Source: Rhizobium sp. Pop5 (lineage in GTDB: Bacteria; Pseudomonadota; Alphaproteobacteria; Rhizobiales; Rhizobiaceae). From it: a stretch of DNA of 64,000 nt. Positions 54,806-64,000 of this stretch are shown here, piece after piece. The DNA lies in contig NZ_CP099402.1 in the NCBI RefSeq assembly GCF_024721175.1, positions 887,563 to 951,562 of the forward strand. The letters run 5' to 3'. The notes under the pieces were generated by a model. The model worked only from the letters and a program-made list of their open reading frames with translations. It was not told the DNA's origin and searched no databases. Numbering within the stretch: the stretch's first letter is position 1; every line of letters starts with the position of its first letter. The position numbers and the translations under genes were made by a program.

Positions 54806-55945
54806 ATGCGGTATCTTCGGTCAGGGCCGCGTCGGCTTCACACCCAGGAGATGGGCGCCCCGCGCGCCAAAACGGTCGGGCTGAGGTCGGGGGAAATCGC
54901 CGACCGGAATATCCGCGTCATCCTGGAAGCGATCCGGCGGCACGGGCCGCTGACGCGCACCGAGCTTGGGCGGCATAGCGGGCTGACCGGGCCTGGGATC
55001 ACCAATATTCTGCGCAGGCTGGCCGAAGAGAAGCTTGTGACGTCGAACCGGCGCAACGGGCTCGGCGGTGGTGCCACAGCTACGGAATTCGCGCTGCGGC
55101 CGGAGGGTGCGTTTTCGATCGGGGTCAAGCTTCGCCGGACGCGCGGCGAGATCGTGTTGATCGATCTCAGCGGCCAGGTGCATGACCGGGTCTATTTCGA
55201 CGTGGAGCCGGAAGACGGGGTCGGCGCGGTGCATGCGGCGGTCAGGGACATGGCCGATCGGCACGCGGCATTGCCGATTGTCGGGATCGGGATCGCCGCC
55301 AACGATTGGAGCGATGCGCGCAGCGAACAGCTCTCCGCAATGTCGATGATCGCGCGACCCTGCGTCGAAAACGAATGTACGGCGAGCCTGCTTGCCGAGC
55401 GCACGATCGGCAGCGCCGTGCCGGAGGGCGGGCTCGCGATGATCATCATAGACGACGATGTGCAGGCGGGCTTTCTCATTCGGGGCATTCCCTATTCCGG
55501 CATGCACGGGCGGGCGGGCAGCATCGGCGAAATGCTGACCGGGCCTGATAACGTTGAGCTCAACACCGTTGTCGGTTTCGGCTCGCTGCGATCACGCATC
55601 GGCGATGAGGACTTCGCGCGGCTGCTGAAGGGCGAGGAATTCTTTTCGCCGTCGCTGTCGCAATGGATACGCGAGGCGGCGGGGCATCTGCTCGACCCGA
55701 TCATTGCCATGGCGGGCTTCATCGCCCCGAGCGTCGTGATGATTGGCGGCGACCTGCCGCAGGGCGTGATCGAAGCGCTGATCCATCAGCTTTCCGTCGA
55801 GCGGCGCGACACCTCGACCAGGCCGCTGCTGACGCCCTGGATTTCGCCGATGCGGCCGGCAAGCTTCAGCGGCGGCGGCGTGGCGCTGGGGGCCGCCCTC
55901 CTGCCCTTCCTCAACACGCTTCTGCTGCCACCGGCTTCGGCGTGA
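54806..55945 (+). CDS. ROK-family transcriptional regulator
   Basis: A 379-residue ROK protein. The N-terminal winged HTH is IRVILEAIRRHGPLTRTELGRHSGLTGPGITNILRRLAEEKLV, followed by the sugar-kinase-like fold. The zinc motif CxCGxxGCxE of NagC/Mlc/XylR is absent (GPDNVELNTVVGFGSL at that point). The kinase catalytic ENDANAA is degenerate (VENECTASLLAE), so it is a regulator without kinase activity. The start at 54806 has AGGAAAG in front. It is convergent with the MocA-type dehydrogenase gene and beside a sugar ABC operon that has a second ROK regulator. Confidence 0.9.
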   Translation: MRYLRSGPRRLHTQEMGAPRAKTVGLRSGEIADRNIRVILEAIRRHGPLTRTELGRHSGLTGPGITNILRRLAEEKLVTSNRRNGLGGGATATEFALRPEGAFSIGVKLRRTRGEIVLIDLSGQVHDRVYFDVEPEDGVGAVHAAVRDMADRHAALPIVGIGIAANDWSDARSEQLSAMSMIARPCVENECTASLLAERTIGSAVPEGGLAMIIIDDDVQAGFLIRGIPYSGMHGRAGSIGEMLTGPDNVELNTVVGFGSLRSRIGDEDFARLLKGEEFFSPSLSQWIREAAGHLLDPIIAMAGFIAPSVVMIGGDLPQGVIEALIHQLSVERRDTSTRPLLTPWISPMRPASFSGGGVALGAALLPFLNTLLLPPASA

Positions 55946-55975
55946 GCGCCGCAAGCGCGGCGCGCTTTAGCCGGC

Positions 55976-57022
55976 TCACGTCAGCGCCTCGTCGGCGTGG
56001 CTGAGATCGGAGGCGATCGCCTGGTCGAGCACCTTCTGGATATTGGCGGCGCGGCGGAAGGACGGTTCCTGGGTCTTGCCCGCCCGCACCGCCTGGACGA
56101 AACGCTGGTAATTCGTCTCGACAGGATCGAAGAAAACGTCGCGCCAGGTCGCCGTGTGCACATCTTCGCCAAGGCAGGCGCGCAGCGTCGATTTGCCGGT
56201 GTCGTAGATCATCTCGATCGAGCCGGTTTCGCCATAGACCCGGAGGCGCAGCTGATCCATCTGGCCGGCGGCCGTGCGCGTCGCCTGGATCGTGCCGATC
56301 GCGCCATTGGTGAAATCGACGTTCATCGTGAAGCTGTCATTGGCGTCGAGATCATATTCGCCGATCTTATGGTCCGGCGCCTTGTCGAAGGTCTTCAGCC
56401 GCGCAAAGACATGGACGATGTCGAGGCCTGATCCATAAGAGGCGAAATCGACGATGTGGATGCCGATGTCGCCGAGCGCGCCGTTCGACCCGTGCTTCTT
56501 GCTCAGCCGCCACAGCCATTTGCTCTCGCTCTTCCAATCGCCCCAGTGGCGGCCGACCAGCCAGCTTTGCAGATGCGACGCTTCGACGTGGCGCACCGCG
56601 CCGATCTCGCCGGCGAGCACCATCTGCCGGCCCTTCTGCAGGGCCGGCGAATTGCGATAGGTGAGGTTGACCATGCCGACCTTGCCGGCCCGCTCGATCG
56701 CCTCGGTCATTTCCATGGCTTTGACCGCGTCGGTGGCGAGCGGCTTTTCGCAGAAGACATGCTTGCCGGCAGCAATCGCCTGCAGCGTCGTCGGATGGTG
56801 GATGCTGTCAGGGGTGACATTCGCCACCGCATCGAATTCGCCCCACGCGAGCGCCTCTTCGAGCGAGGTGAAATGATGGGCAATGCCATGTTCGGTGCAG
56901 AAGGCGGCAAGCCTTTCAGCAATGACGTCGACGCCGCCGACGACGCTGACGCCTTCAATCGCCTTGAAGCGCGCGGCGTGCTGGTTGGCCATGCCGCCGG
57001 TGCCGAGAATGAGTAAACGCAT
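55976..57022 (-). CDS. Gfo/Idh/MocA-family oxidoreductase
   Basis: A 348-residue NAD(P)-dependent sugar or inositol dehydrogenase-type protein. The Rossmann motif is LLILGTGGMANQHAARF, with the family EKPLATD motif (HVFCEKPLATDAVKAM) containing the catalytic-region Lys. A substrate domain follows with GDIGIHIVDFA, where the conserved Gly-Asp...His fits the family. The start at 57022 is set by GGAGGAGAAG in front; longer frames upstream lack homology. It is divergent from the sugar ABC operon across a shared promoter. It probably oxidises or epimerises the imported sugar with the TIM-barrel isomerase at 61815. Confidence 0.92.
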   Translation of the reverse strand: MRLLILGTGGMANQHAARFKAIEGVSVVGGVDVIAERLAAFCTEHGIAHHFTSLEEALAWGEFDAVANVTPDSIHHPTTLQAIAAGKHVFCEKPLATDAVKAMEMTEAIERAGKVGMVNLTYRNSPALQKGRQMVLAGEIGAVRHVEASHLQSWLVGRHWGDWKSESKWLWRLSKKHGSNGALGDIGIHIVDFASYGSGLDIVHVFARLKTFDKAPDHKIGEYDLDANDSFTMNVDFTNGAIGTIQATRTAAGQMDQLRLRVYGETGSIEMIYDTGKSTLRACLGEDVHTATWRDVFFDPVETNYQRFVQAVRAGKTQEPSFRRAANIQKVLDQAIASDLSHADEALT

Positions 57023-57253
57023 CTTCTCCTCCATGGACAGTTTCCGGCCGCGTGCAGCCGGACAAACCAAACCTCGCCATCGCGGCCGACCGCGATCGCT
57101 CATGCTTTTCTTCAGGAAAATTGCGGGTAAATGCGCCGCGCATCCGACCGGACGTCGCGTCAATTTTAATTTGGCGCGCCTCCCTTCCGAAAAGGCGGGC
57201 GCGCGCTAGCTGCTGTTGAATGTCGCCAGCATCTCAACCTCCCAAGCTCTGGC

Positions 57254-57287
57254 TTGACATCAAATCAAAGTAACTTAATCTAATTAA
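57254..57287 (+). promoter_or_regulatory. Probable promoter with overlapping operator-like inverted repeat
   Basis: TTGACA (57254-57259), 16 bp, then TAATCT (57276-57281) makes a plausible sigma70 promoter for the binding-protein gene at 57360. The -10 region overlaps a perfect inverted repeat TTAAT-CTA-ATTAA (57275-57287), a likely operator for one of the two ROK regulators or another repressor. Confidence 0.55.
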
Positions 57288-57359
57288 TGCAGCACGGAAA
57301 TGAGGAGAGGTCAACCGACCGCCTGGCTGTATTCGTTCAAAATGGGGAGGAGACCCATC

Positions 57360-58658
57360 ATGAAGAGCGCGACCGTCAGCGCATTGGCGCTGAGCACTGT
57401 CTTATTTTCAGCATCCGCCGTTTTTGCCCAGGAACTTGCCACCAAAGACCGGATCGGCCTTGCCGATGCGGCCAAAACCCTCGTCGTCCGCCTGACGAAC
57501 GACAGCCCGAACAATTCCGACCCCGCCATCGCCGAGGGCTACCAGAAGCTCTTCGTCGAGTTCATCAAGAAGCACCCGGACTGGAAATTGCAGATGCAGT
57601 TCATGTCCTCCGACATCGGCACCGAACAGGCCAAGATGCTGGAGCAGGCCAAAGCCGGCAACGCGCCGGATTGCGCCGCCGTCGACTCCTTCGTGCTCTC
57701 GCAATTCATGGTCAACCACGTGCTGGCCGATTTCACGCCCTATTTCTCCAAGGAAGAAGTCGCCGACCTCTTCCCCTTCATCCGCGACGGCATCACCGAC
57801 AAGGACAAGACCATCCGTGCCTGGTGGTGGGATACCGACCTTCGCGTCCTCTACCGCAACAAGTCGGTTGTATCAGATGCGCCGAAGACCTGGGACGACC
57901 TGAAGAAGGCCGCCCTTGCCTCCACCAAGGAGGGCATGGAAGGCGTTCTCTTCAACGGCGGGCGCTGGGAAGGCACGACCTTCGACTGGCTCGCCAATTA
58001 CTGGGCGCTCGGCGGCAAGCTCGTCGACGACTCGGGCAAGCCGGTCTTCGGCGAAGGCGAGAACAAGGAGAAATTCCTGAAGGCGCTGAACTACTTCAAG
58101 GATCTCGTCGATTCCGGTGCGGCACCGAAGCGCGTCACCACGATCGCCAACTACGACGATATGAACGCGGCGGCGGCAGCGGCGACAACGGCGCTCTTCA
58201 TCGGCGGCAACTGGCAATACGCACAGCTGAAGACCACGCTCGACCCAGACGAATTCAAGAACTGGACCTTCTCGCCGATCCCAGGGCCTACGGCCGACCA
58301 GAAGTCGACGGGCACCGGCGGCTGGACGGTCGCCTCCTTCAGCAAGGACAAGGAGAAGATCGAGATGTGCGCCAACCTGGCGCGCGACGTCTATATGGGC
58401 CCGGCCAACGCACTGCAGCAGCAGCTGCCGACCCGCAAGTCGCTCTTCGACAAGTATGAGGTCTTCTCGACGGAAGCCAACAAGACCTTCGCCAACGCGC
58501 TGGTCGACGGCCAGGCCCGCCCCGGCGTGCCGATCTATCCCGAGATCTCGAACCAGATCCAGATCATGATGGGCGACGTGCTTTCGGGAACGAAGAAACC
58601 GGAAGAAGCCCTGGATGCCGCATTCAGCGCGGCGATGGAGGCTTACAAGCGCCTCTGA
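57360..58658 (+). CDS. Sugar ABC transporter substrate-binding protein (CUT1 type)
   Basis: A 432-residue periplasmic binding protein (family 1, MalE-like) with a Sec signal peptide (MKSATVSALALSTVLFSASAVFAQ). It contains QMQFMSSDIGTEQAKMLEQAKAGNAPDCAAVDSFVLSQF, then WWWDTDLRVLYRNKSVV and GTGGWTVASFS. The start at 57360 has GGGGAGGAG upstream. It is first in the operon: binding protein, two permeases, ROK regulator, isomerase, ATPase. The ligand is unknown, most likely a mono- or oligosaccharide or a sugar derivative. Confidence 0.93.
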   Translation: MKSATVSALALSTVLFSASAVFAQELATKDRIGLADAAKTLVVRLTNDSPNNSDPAIAEGYQKLFVEFIKKHPDWKLQMQFMSSDIGTEQAKMLEQAKAGNAPDCAAVDSFVLSQFMVNHVLADFTPYFSKEEVADLFPFIRDGITDKDKTIRAWWWDTDLRVLYRNKSVVSDAPKTWDDLKKAALASTKEGMEGVLFNGGRWEGTTFDWLANYWALGGKLVDDSGKPVFGEGENKEKFLKALNYFKDLVDSGAAPKRVTTIANYDDMNAAAAAATTALFIGGNWQYAQLKTTLDPDEFKNWTFSPIPGPTADQKSTGTGGWTVASFSKDKEKIEMCANLARDVYMGPANALQQQLPTRKSLFDKYEVFSTEANKTFANALVDGQARPGVPIYPEISNQIQIMMGDVLSGTKKPEEALDAAFSAAMEAYKRL

Positions 58659-58736
58659 TCCCGGGCTTTTCTGACGCTTTCGACCACGGCGGCGCCTGTC
58701 TTTGAGGCGCCGTCGACAGTGCCAACCCGGACAGAG

Positions 58737-59672
58737 ATGCCAATGAGCCCTATTGCCATCGAGGCTGACAGCCCGCCTCAAAGCAGAACGTTCATGCGCC
58801 GGTTCGCAGGTGCGCCCCTGCCCTGGATCATGCCCGTGATCGTCGTCATCGGCATATTCTACCTCTATCCCGTCATCGATGTTTTCCGGCTTTCCTTCAC
58901 CAATGCGACGCTGATCGGCGAAAACCAGCAATATACGTTTGGTTCGATCACCAATGCGCTGAGTTCGCCGCAGCTGCCCGACATTCTCTGGGCGACGCTG
59001 ATCTTCGTCGGCGGCAGCGTCATCGGCCAGCAGATCCTCGGTCTGGCGGTCGCCGTCACCGTTATCCGCGGCGAAAAGCGCGGCCTGTTCGGCACCACGA
59101 TCCTGCGGACGACGGCGCTCGTCGCCTGGGTCGTGCCGGGCATTGCCGGCGGCATCATCTGGCAGATGCTGTTTTCCGAAGCGCCTTACGGCGCGCTGAA
59201 CAGCATTTTGCGGTTGATGCACATGCCAACCGTTGCCTGGCTTTCCGACCCGGCAATGGCGCCCTGGTCGACGCTGATCTCCAACATCTGGCGCGGCACG
59301 GCCTTTTCGATGGTCGTCATGTATGCGGCGCTGAAATCGATCGATCCCTCGCTCTATGAAGCAGCTGAAGTCGATGGCGCTACGGCCTCGCAGCAGTTCT
59401 TCTTCGTCACGCTGCCGCAGCTGCGTGCCGCCATCCTCGTCAACATGATCCTGATAACCATCCAGACGGTGAACACCTTCGATGCGATCATCACGCTGAC
59501 CGGCGGCGGACCGGGGCGCGCGACCGAGGTGATCTCGCTCTACGTCTTCAACATCGTCTTCCGAAATTACGATCTCTCCGGCGGCAGCGTGCTTTCCGTG
59601 CTGATGCTGATCATCAGCCTCGGCCTTGCCTTCGTCTATGCGTCGTTCCTGCCGAAGGAGGAAGAGCAATGA
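58737..59672 (+). CDS. Sugar ABC transporter permease (MalF/UgpA type)
   Basis: A 311-residue inner membrane permease with six predicted helices. The EAA loop is LYEAAEVDGATASQQFFFVTLPQLRAAI. The N-terminal PWIMPVIVVIGIFYLYPVIDVFRLSFTNATL is typical of the first CUT1 permease. The start is 58737 or the ATG two codons on. Its stop overlaps the next permease start by ATGA. Confidence 0.93.
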   Translation: MPMSPIAIEADSPPQSRTFMRRFAGAPLPWIMPVIVVIGIFYLYPVIDVFRLSFTNATLIGENQQYTFGSITNALSSPQLPDILWATLIFVGGSVIGQQILGLAVAVTVIRGEKRGLFGTTILRTTALVAWVVPGIAGGIIWQMLFSEAPYGALNSILRLMHMPTVAWLSDPAMAPWSTLISNIWRGTAFSMVVMYAALKSIDPSLYEAAEVDGATASQQFFFVTLPQLRAAILVNMILITIQTVNTFDAIITLTGGGPGRATEVISLYVFNIVFRNYDLSGGSVLSVLMLIISLGLAFVYASFLPKEEEQ

Positions 59673-60511
59673 GCGGACGCACCGGAACGCGACTCGGCGA
59701 TGCCCTGAGCTATCTCTTCATGCTGGTGATGTTCGTGTTCTTCGCCGGCCCCCTCACCTATCTGCTGTCGATGGCGCTGCGTGACAAGCGCGAGGTCTAT
59801 CGCGGCGCGGCGCGTTATATTCCCGACAATCCCACCATCCAGAATTTCATCACGGTTCTGAACAACAGCTACTTTCCGATCTATCTCTGGAACGGCCTCA
59901 AGCTTGCCGCCTTGAGCGGCCTCGGCGTGCTGATCGTTGCGTTGCCCGCCGCTTACGCTTTCTCCCGCTTCCAGTTCCGCGGCAAGGGGCTCTCGATGAT
60001 GAGCCTGCTGCTCTTCCAGATGATCTCGCCGCTCGTCATCATGGTGCCGCTCTATCGCTACATGAACCGCCTCGGCCTGCTCGACACGCATTTTGCCGTC
60101 GTCATGGTCTATATCGCTCTCGGCGTTCCCCTGGCGACATGGCTATTGAAGAGCACGGTCGACGGCATTCCACGCAGCCTCGACGAGGCGGCGATGATCG
60201 ACGGCTGCAACCGCTTCTCGGTCTTCTGGCGCATCATCCTTCCCCTGTCAGCGCCGGGCATCGCGTCGGTCTTCATCATCACGGTCATTGCCGGCTGGTC
60301 GCAATTCCTGGTGCCTTTCCTGCTGCTCACCAAAAATGACCTGATGCCGATCGGCGTCGGAATCTTTAACTTCCGCGGCATGCAGACCGACTCGTCCATC
60401 CAACTGCTTGCCGCCGCCTGCCTGATCTCGGTCGTTCCGGCGATCGTGGCCTTCCTGTCGCTCCAGAGGCTGATCCTCGGCGCGATGACCAGCGGCGCGG
60501 TGAAGGGATGA
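59669..60511 (+). CDS. Sugar ABC transporter permease (MalG/UgpE type)
   Basis: A 280-residue membrane permease with helices from LSYLFMLVMFVFFAGPLTYLLSMALRDKREVYR onwards. The EAA loop is LDEAAMIDGCNRFSVFWRIILPLSAPGIASVFI. It is the second half of the CUT1 channel, with an ATGA overlap with the first permease. It ends 43 bp before the ROK-type gene. Confidence 0.94.
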   Translation: MSGRTGTRLGDALSYLFMLVMFVFFAGPLTYLLSMALRDKREVYRGAARYIPDNPTIQNFITVLNNSYFPIYLWNGLKLAALSGLGVLIVALPAAYAFSRFQFRGKGLSMMSLLLFQMISPLVIMVPLYRYMNRLGLLDTHFAVVMVYIALGVPLATWLLKSTVDGIPRSLDEAAMIDGCNRFSVFWRIILPLSAPGIASVFIITVIAGWSQFLVPFLLLTKNDLMPIGVGIFNFRGMQTDSSIQLLAAACLISVVPAIVAFLSLQRLILGAMTSGAVKG

Positions 60512-60554
60512 GAGGATCTCATTCACTCTCCACGCGCGAGGAAGGATCGAACGC

Positions 60555-61790
60555 ATGAACCAGACACCGGCCGCCAGGCTCTCTCCCGATCTGACGGGCG
60601 CCAATGTCGAGGATGCGGGCGAGCACAACAGGGCGGTCGTCCTGCGCTGCATCCACCGCCAGGCGCCGATTTCGCGCGCCGAGATCGCCAGACGAACCGG
60701 CTTCACCAAACCGGCGATCGCCCGCATCGTCGATCGTCTGCTCGACGAGGGCCTGATCATGGAAGCCCGCCGGCGGCACGGCTTGCGGGGCCAACCGGCG
60801 ATCGAACTCGAAATCAATCCGGACGCCTATTTCGCGATCGGCATCAACATCGACCGCGACCATCTGACGATCCTCGCCGTCGACGCCGTCGGCAATGTGC
60901 GCGCCCGGGTGCACCACGAAAAGCGCTTCATCCTGCCGGCGGAATTCATGCAGCTCACGGCGGATGCGATCTCGCATTTCCAGCGCAGCCGGCTGATCGA
61001 CGATGCGCATCTTGCCGGTATCGGCCTTGCCATGCCGGATTGGCTCGGCGAAATCTCTCTGCTCGGCAAGCCCGAGGCCTATCAGGAATGGACGGAATTC
61101 GATGTGCGCGCCGCGCTCGAAAACCTGACGCCGCATCCCGTCTTCATCGAAAACGAGGCCAATGCCGCAGCCCTTGCCGAGCTCGATTACGGCCTCGGCG
61201 CGGAAAGCAGCAGCTTCTTCTATATCGCCGTCAATGCCTGCCCGGGCGGCGGCCTCGTTCTCGACGGCAACGGCCATCGCGGCGCCATGGGCCTCAGCGG
61301 CGAGATCGGCTGGCTTCCCATCGCCGATGGCGACGGCGAGGCGCACAAGGTCCAGCTTCTCGGCGAGATATTCTCGCTGTTCTTCCTCTATGATTTCCTG
61401 GCGAAGCACGGCGTCGAGGTGAATTTTCCGCAGGATCTGCTGACGCTCGATGCGCGCGGCAAGCGCCTCGTTTCTCAGTGGCTGAAGGAGATGAGCGCCC
61501 ATCTCGCCGTCGCCGTCAAACATATCGCCATGATCGTCGATCCCGACGCCGTGCTCGTCGGCGGCAGGCTGCCGATCCGCATCGTCGATGAATTGCTGCG
61601 TTACGTCCACGAACATCTCGACGCCGAGGATACGAACCTGCCCTCGCTCCATCGCGCCTCGATCGGCGAGGACGCTTCGGCCATGGGCGCGGCGGCGATG
61701 CCGATGGCGGCGGCGCTGATGCTCGCATCGGCTGATGTGGCCCAACGCACCCGCTCGCCACTCAAGAATATGGATCGGCTGAACAGTTGA
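60555..61790 (+). CDS. ROK-family transcriptional regulator, within the sugar ABC operon
   Basis: A 411-residue ROK regulator. The HTH is AVVLRCIHRQAPISRAEIARRTGFTKPAIARIVDRLLDEGLI. The ROK fold keeps HPVFIENEANAAALAELDYGLG, nearer to the kinase motif than the ROK at 54806. GGGLVLDGNGHRGAMGLSGEIGWLPI follows, but there is no CxCGxxGC zinc motif after it. The start at 60555 has GAAGGA in front. Its place inside the operon, between permease and isomerase, suggests it senses the imported sugar or its derivative and controls this operon. Confidence 0.92.
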   Translation: MNQTPAARLSPDLTGANVEDAGEHNRAVVLRCIHRQAPISRAEIARRTGFTKPAIARIVDRLLDEGLIMEARRRHGLRGQPAIELEINPDAYFAIGINIDRDHLTILAVDAVGNVRARVHHEKRFILPAEFMQLTADAISHFQRSRLIDDAHLAGIGLAMPDWLGEISLLGKPEAYQEWTEFDVRAALENLTPHPVFIENEANAAALAELDYGLGAESSSFFYIAVNACPGGGLVLDGNGHRGAMGLSGEIGWLPIADGDGEAHKVQLLGEIFSLFFLYDFLAKHGVEVNFPQDLLTLDARGKRLVSQWLKEMSAHLAVAVKHIAMIVDPDAVLVGGRLPIRIVDELLRYVHEHLDAEDTNLPSLHRASIGEDASAMGAAAMPMAAALMLASADVAQRTRSPLKNMDRLNS

Positions 61791-61814
61791 AACGGCCGAA
61801 AGGCCCGGGAGGAT

Positions 61815-62672
61815 ATGGTGAAGATCGGCTTCTATACCTCGACATACAATGACCGCCCGCTGGAGGAAGTGGTGGATTTCGCCGCATCGGCCGGTTTCGA
61901 AGCGATCGAGATCGATGTCGGCGGCCATATCAGGACGCCCGAGCGGGTGGAGGATGCCGTCTCGCTTGCCAGAAGCCGCGGCCTCTTCGTCTCCTCCATC
62001 ACTTTTTTCGGCAACCAGCTCGATGCCGACCGCGACAAGCGCCTGGAGCTTCGGGCAAGAACGTCAGAATTTGCCAAAGCGATCGGCGGCACCGGCGTTC
62101 CGATCTTCGTGATCTTCCCCGGCCGAGACGACACGGCGAGCGAAGAAGCCAATTACGACGACTTCGCCGACTTCGCGAACGAGCTGATCGCAGAGACCAG
62201 AGAAAGCGGCCTGACCTTCGCGATCGAAAACTGGCCCGGGCCGAAAGACAACTTCATCGGGACGACGCCCAGAGGATGGCAGGAGCTTTTCCGCCGGATT
62301 ACCGATCGCCGCTTCGGCCTCGAATTCGATCCCTCGCATCTCATCCGCATCGGCGTCGATCCCTATCGGGCGCTCGAGGCGGTGAAGGATCGCATCGCCA
62401 TTCTTCATGCCAAGGACACGGTGATCGACAGAGAGGCCCTGCAGGCGCTCGGTTATCACAGCAGGGGCTGGTGGCAGTACAAGCTGCCGGGTTTCGGCCT
62501 CCTCGACTGGCCGCGTTTCATCAGGCAGGCGCGCGGCCACGGTTTTAACGGCACGCTTTCGATCGAGCATGAGGATGCCGCCTATGGCTGGCCGGGCAAG
62601 GATCTGGCCGCCCGCAAAGAGGGCGAGCGCCTCGGCCTCGATTATCTCAAAAGTGTCTTGAACGGACTTTGA
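61815..62672 (+). CDS. Sugar phosphate isomerase/epimerase-type TIM-barrel protein
   Basis: A 285-residue xylose-isomerase-like TIM barrel (AP endonuclease 2 fold). Its features are the N-terminal MVKIGFYTSTYNDRPLEEVVDFAASAGFEAIEIDVGGH, the metal-site block TFAIENWPGPK with its Glu, GLEFDPSHLIRIG, IAILHAKDT with its His, and the C-terminal GTLSIEHEDA with its Glu. The start at 61815 has GGGAGGAT directly before it. It probably isomerises or epimerises the sugar handled by this operon together with the MocA-type dehydrogenase. Confidence 0.9.
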   Translation: MVKIGFYTSTYNDRPLEEVVDFAASAGFEAIEIDVGGHIRTPERVEDAVSLARSRGLFVSSITFFGNQLDADRDKRLELRARTSEFAKAIGGTGVPIFVIFPGRDDTASEEANYDDFADFANELIAETRESGLTFAIENWPGPKDNFIGTTPRGWQELFRRITDRRFGLEFDPSHLIRIGVDPYRALEAVKDRIAILHAKDTVIDREALQALGYHSRGWWQYKLPGFGLLDWPRFIRQARGHGFNGTLSIEHEDAAYGWPGKDLAARKEGERLGLDYLKSVLNGL

Positions 62673-62694
62673 CGGCGAATTCGGGAGGAGTTTC

Positions 62695-63756
<1,062 letters not shown>

Positions 63757-63796
63757 GCCCGCCCGCCGAATGCCCCCTCCCCTTCGGCCGGGCGAC

Positions 63797-63825
63797 GCCG
63801 GGGGCGCGTCATCAGCGCCCCCGGC
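63797..63825 (+). terminator. GC-rich hairpin after the sugar ABC operon
   Basis: GCCGGGGGCGC (63797-63807) and GCGCCCCCGGC (63815-63825) form a perfect 11-bp stem with a 7-base loop, 40 bp after the ATPase stop. There is no T-run, so it may stabilise or end the transcript in a rho-dependent way. Confidence 0.5.
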
Positions 63826-63888
63826 CCAAATTCCCGGCCCTTCCAGACAGCGTGCAGCGAGCCGCCAAGTGCTTGAACGAGCGTCGAA

Positions 63889-63910
63889 AAGGTTAATATG
63901 CGTTAACCTT
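63889..63910. repeat. Inverted repeat near the window end
   Basis: AAGGTTAA (63889-63896) and TTAACCTT (63903-63910) are perfect arms around TATGCG. The TTAA-N6-TTAAC arrangement resembles CtrA-type sites of alphaproteobacteria. The downstream gene, if any, lies outside the window. Confidence 0.4.
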
Positions 63911-64000
63911 AAATTTCTTGGCCGGCATCGGAGAATCGCGGATAATAACGGTTAGAAGGGCTTTTGATCCCGAAAATCGTTATCCGAGAGATTGCTGCCG

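Noticed and set aside
57873..59669. A 598-codon minus-strand frame opposite the sugar ABC genes
   Set aside because: It lies antisense to the binding protein and first permease, has His/Arg/Asp-rich composition and no family features. It is a GC-rich codon-position shadow.
60519..61928. A 469-codon minus-strand frame opposite the ROK gene
   Set aside because: Antisense to a clear ROK regulator with no recognisable motif; a shadow frame.

Overview
The window looks like a piece of a large accessory replicon (a megaplasmid is most likely) of a Rhizobium-type alphaproteobacterium. I infer this from the GC-rich sequence, the many solute-binding ABC uptake operons, the LacI/GntR/LysR/ROK regulators beside catabolic genes, a broken gene of the rhizobial DUF1612/helix-turn-helix family, and fragments of several transposases. 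No rRNA, tRNA, CRISPR array or replication origin was seen.

Layout. (1) 0-10.5 kb: a catabolic cassette with a branched-chain-type ABC importer (including a LivM-LivG fusion), a cupin, an enolase paralogue, an extradiol dioxygenase, a CMD-like protein and a FAH-family enzyme. A divergent LacI-type regulator sits at 7.9 kb. Four copies of a 14-bp palindrome, TGCTAACGTTAGCA or close to it, lie in front of the four transcription units, so these look like one regulon. (2) 10.5-15 kb: a decayed etfA fragment, a class I P450 operon (P450, [2Fe-2S] ferredoxin, ferredoxin reductase) and a divergent LysR regulator. (3) 15-32.3 kb: a second aromatic-type cassette in two parts, 15.0-18.8 kb and 23.2-32.3 kb. 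It holds a GntR regulator, extradiol dioxygenase, alpha/beta hydrolase, Ldh2-type dehydrogenase, FAD hydroxylase, full Liv-type importer, second cupin, MDR dehydrogenase and second FAH enzyme. Both parts carry clusters of TTCGAA-centred sites in their divergent promoter regions. Between them lie pntA-pntB and fragments of an alcohol dehydrogenase, an aldehyde dehydrogenase and a transposase. (4) 32.4-37.4 kb: MCP and IS481 debris, then a LysR regulator divergent from a CitMHS carrier (frameshifted), a DUF1932 dehydrogenase and an RraA-type aldolase.

(5) 37.7-51.5 kb is a probable defence island, all on the minus strand. One tightly coupled operon encodes a 1994-residue DUF4011/SF1 helicase/Vsr-like nuclease/DUF3320 protein (Hhe-like), an SbcD/YhaO-like phosphoesterase and an SbcC/YhaN-like ATPase. 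Upstream lies a second module, an AAA+ ATPase overlapping a subtilisin-like protease. The island is followed by a frameshifted DUF1612 gene (51.7-52.9 kb), a Phd/PIN toxin-antitoxin pair (53.1-53.7 kb) and a small lipoprotein gene.

(6) 54.8-63.8 kb: a sugar-type (CUT1) ABC importer operon with two ROK-family regulators, a Gfo/Idh/MocA dehydrogenase and a TIM-barrel isomerase/epimerase. The dehydrogenase gene is divergent from the operon across a promoter with an inverted repeat.

The catabolic cassettes fit uptake followed by ring hydroxylation and meta-cleavage, but no substrate can be named from sequence alone. Many starts were reassigned from the longest open frame to the position backed by a Shine-Dalgarno sequence or by overlap with the neighbouring gene.
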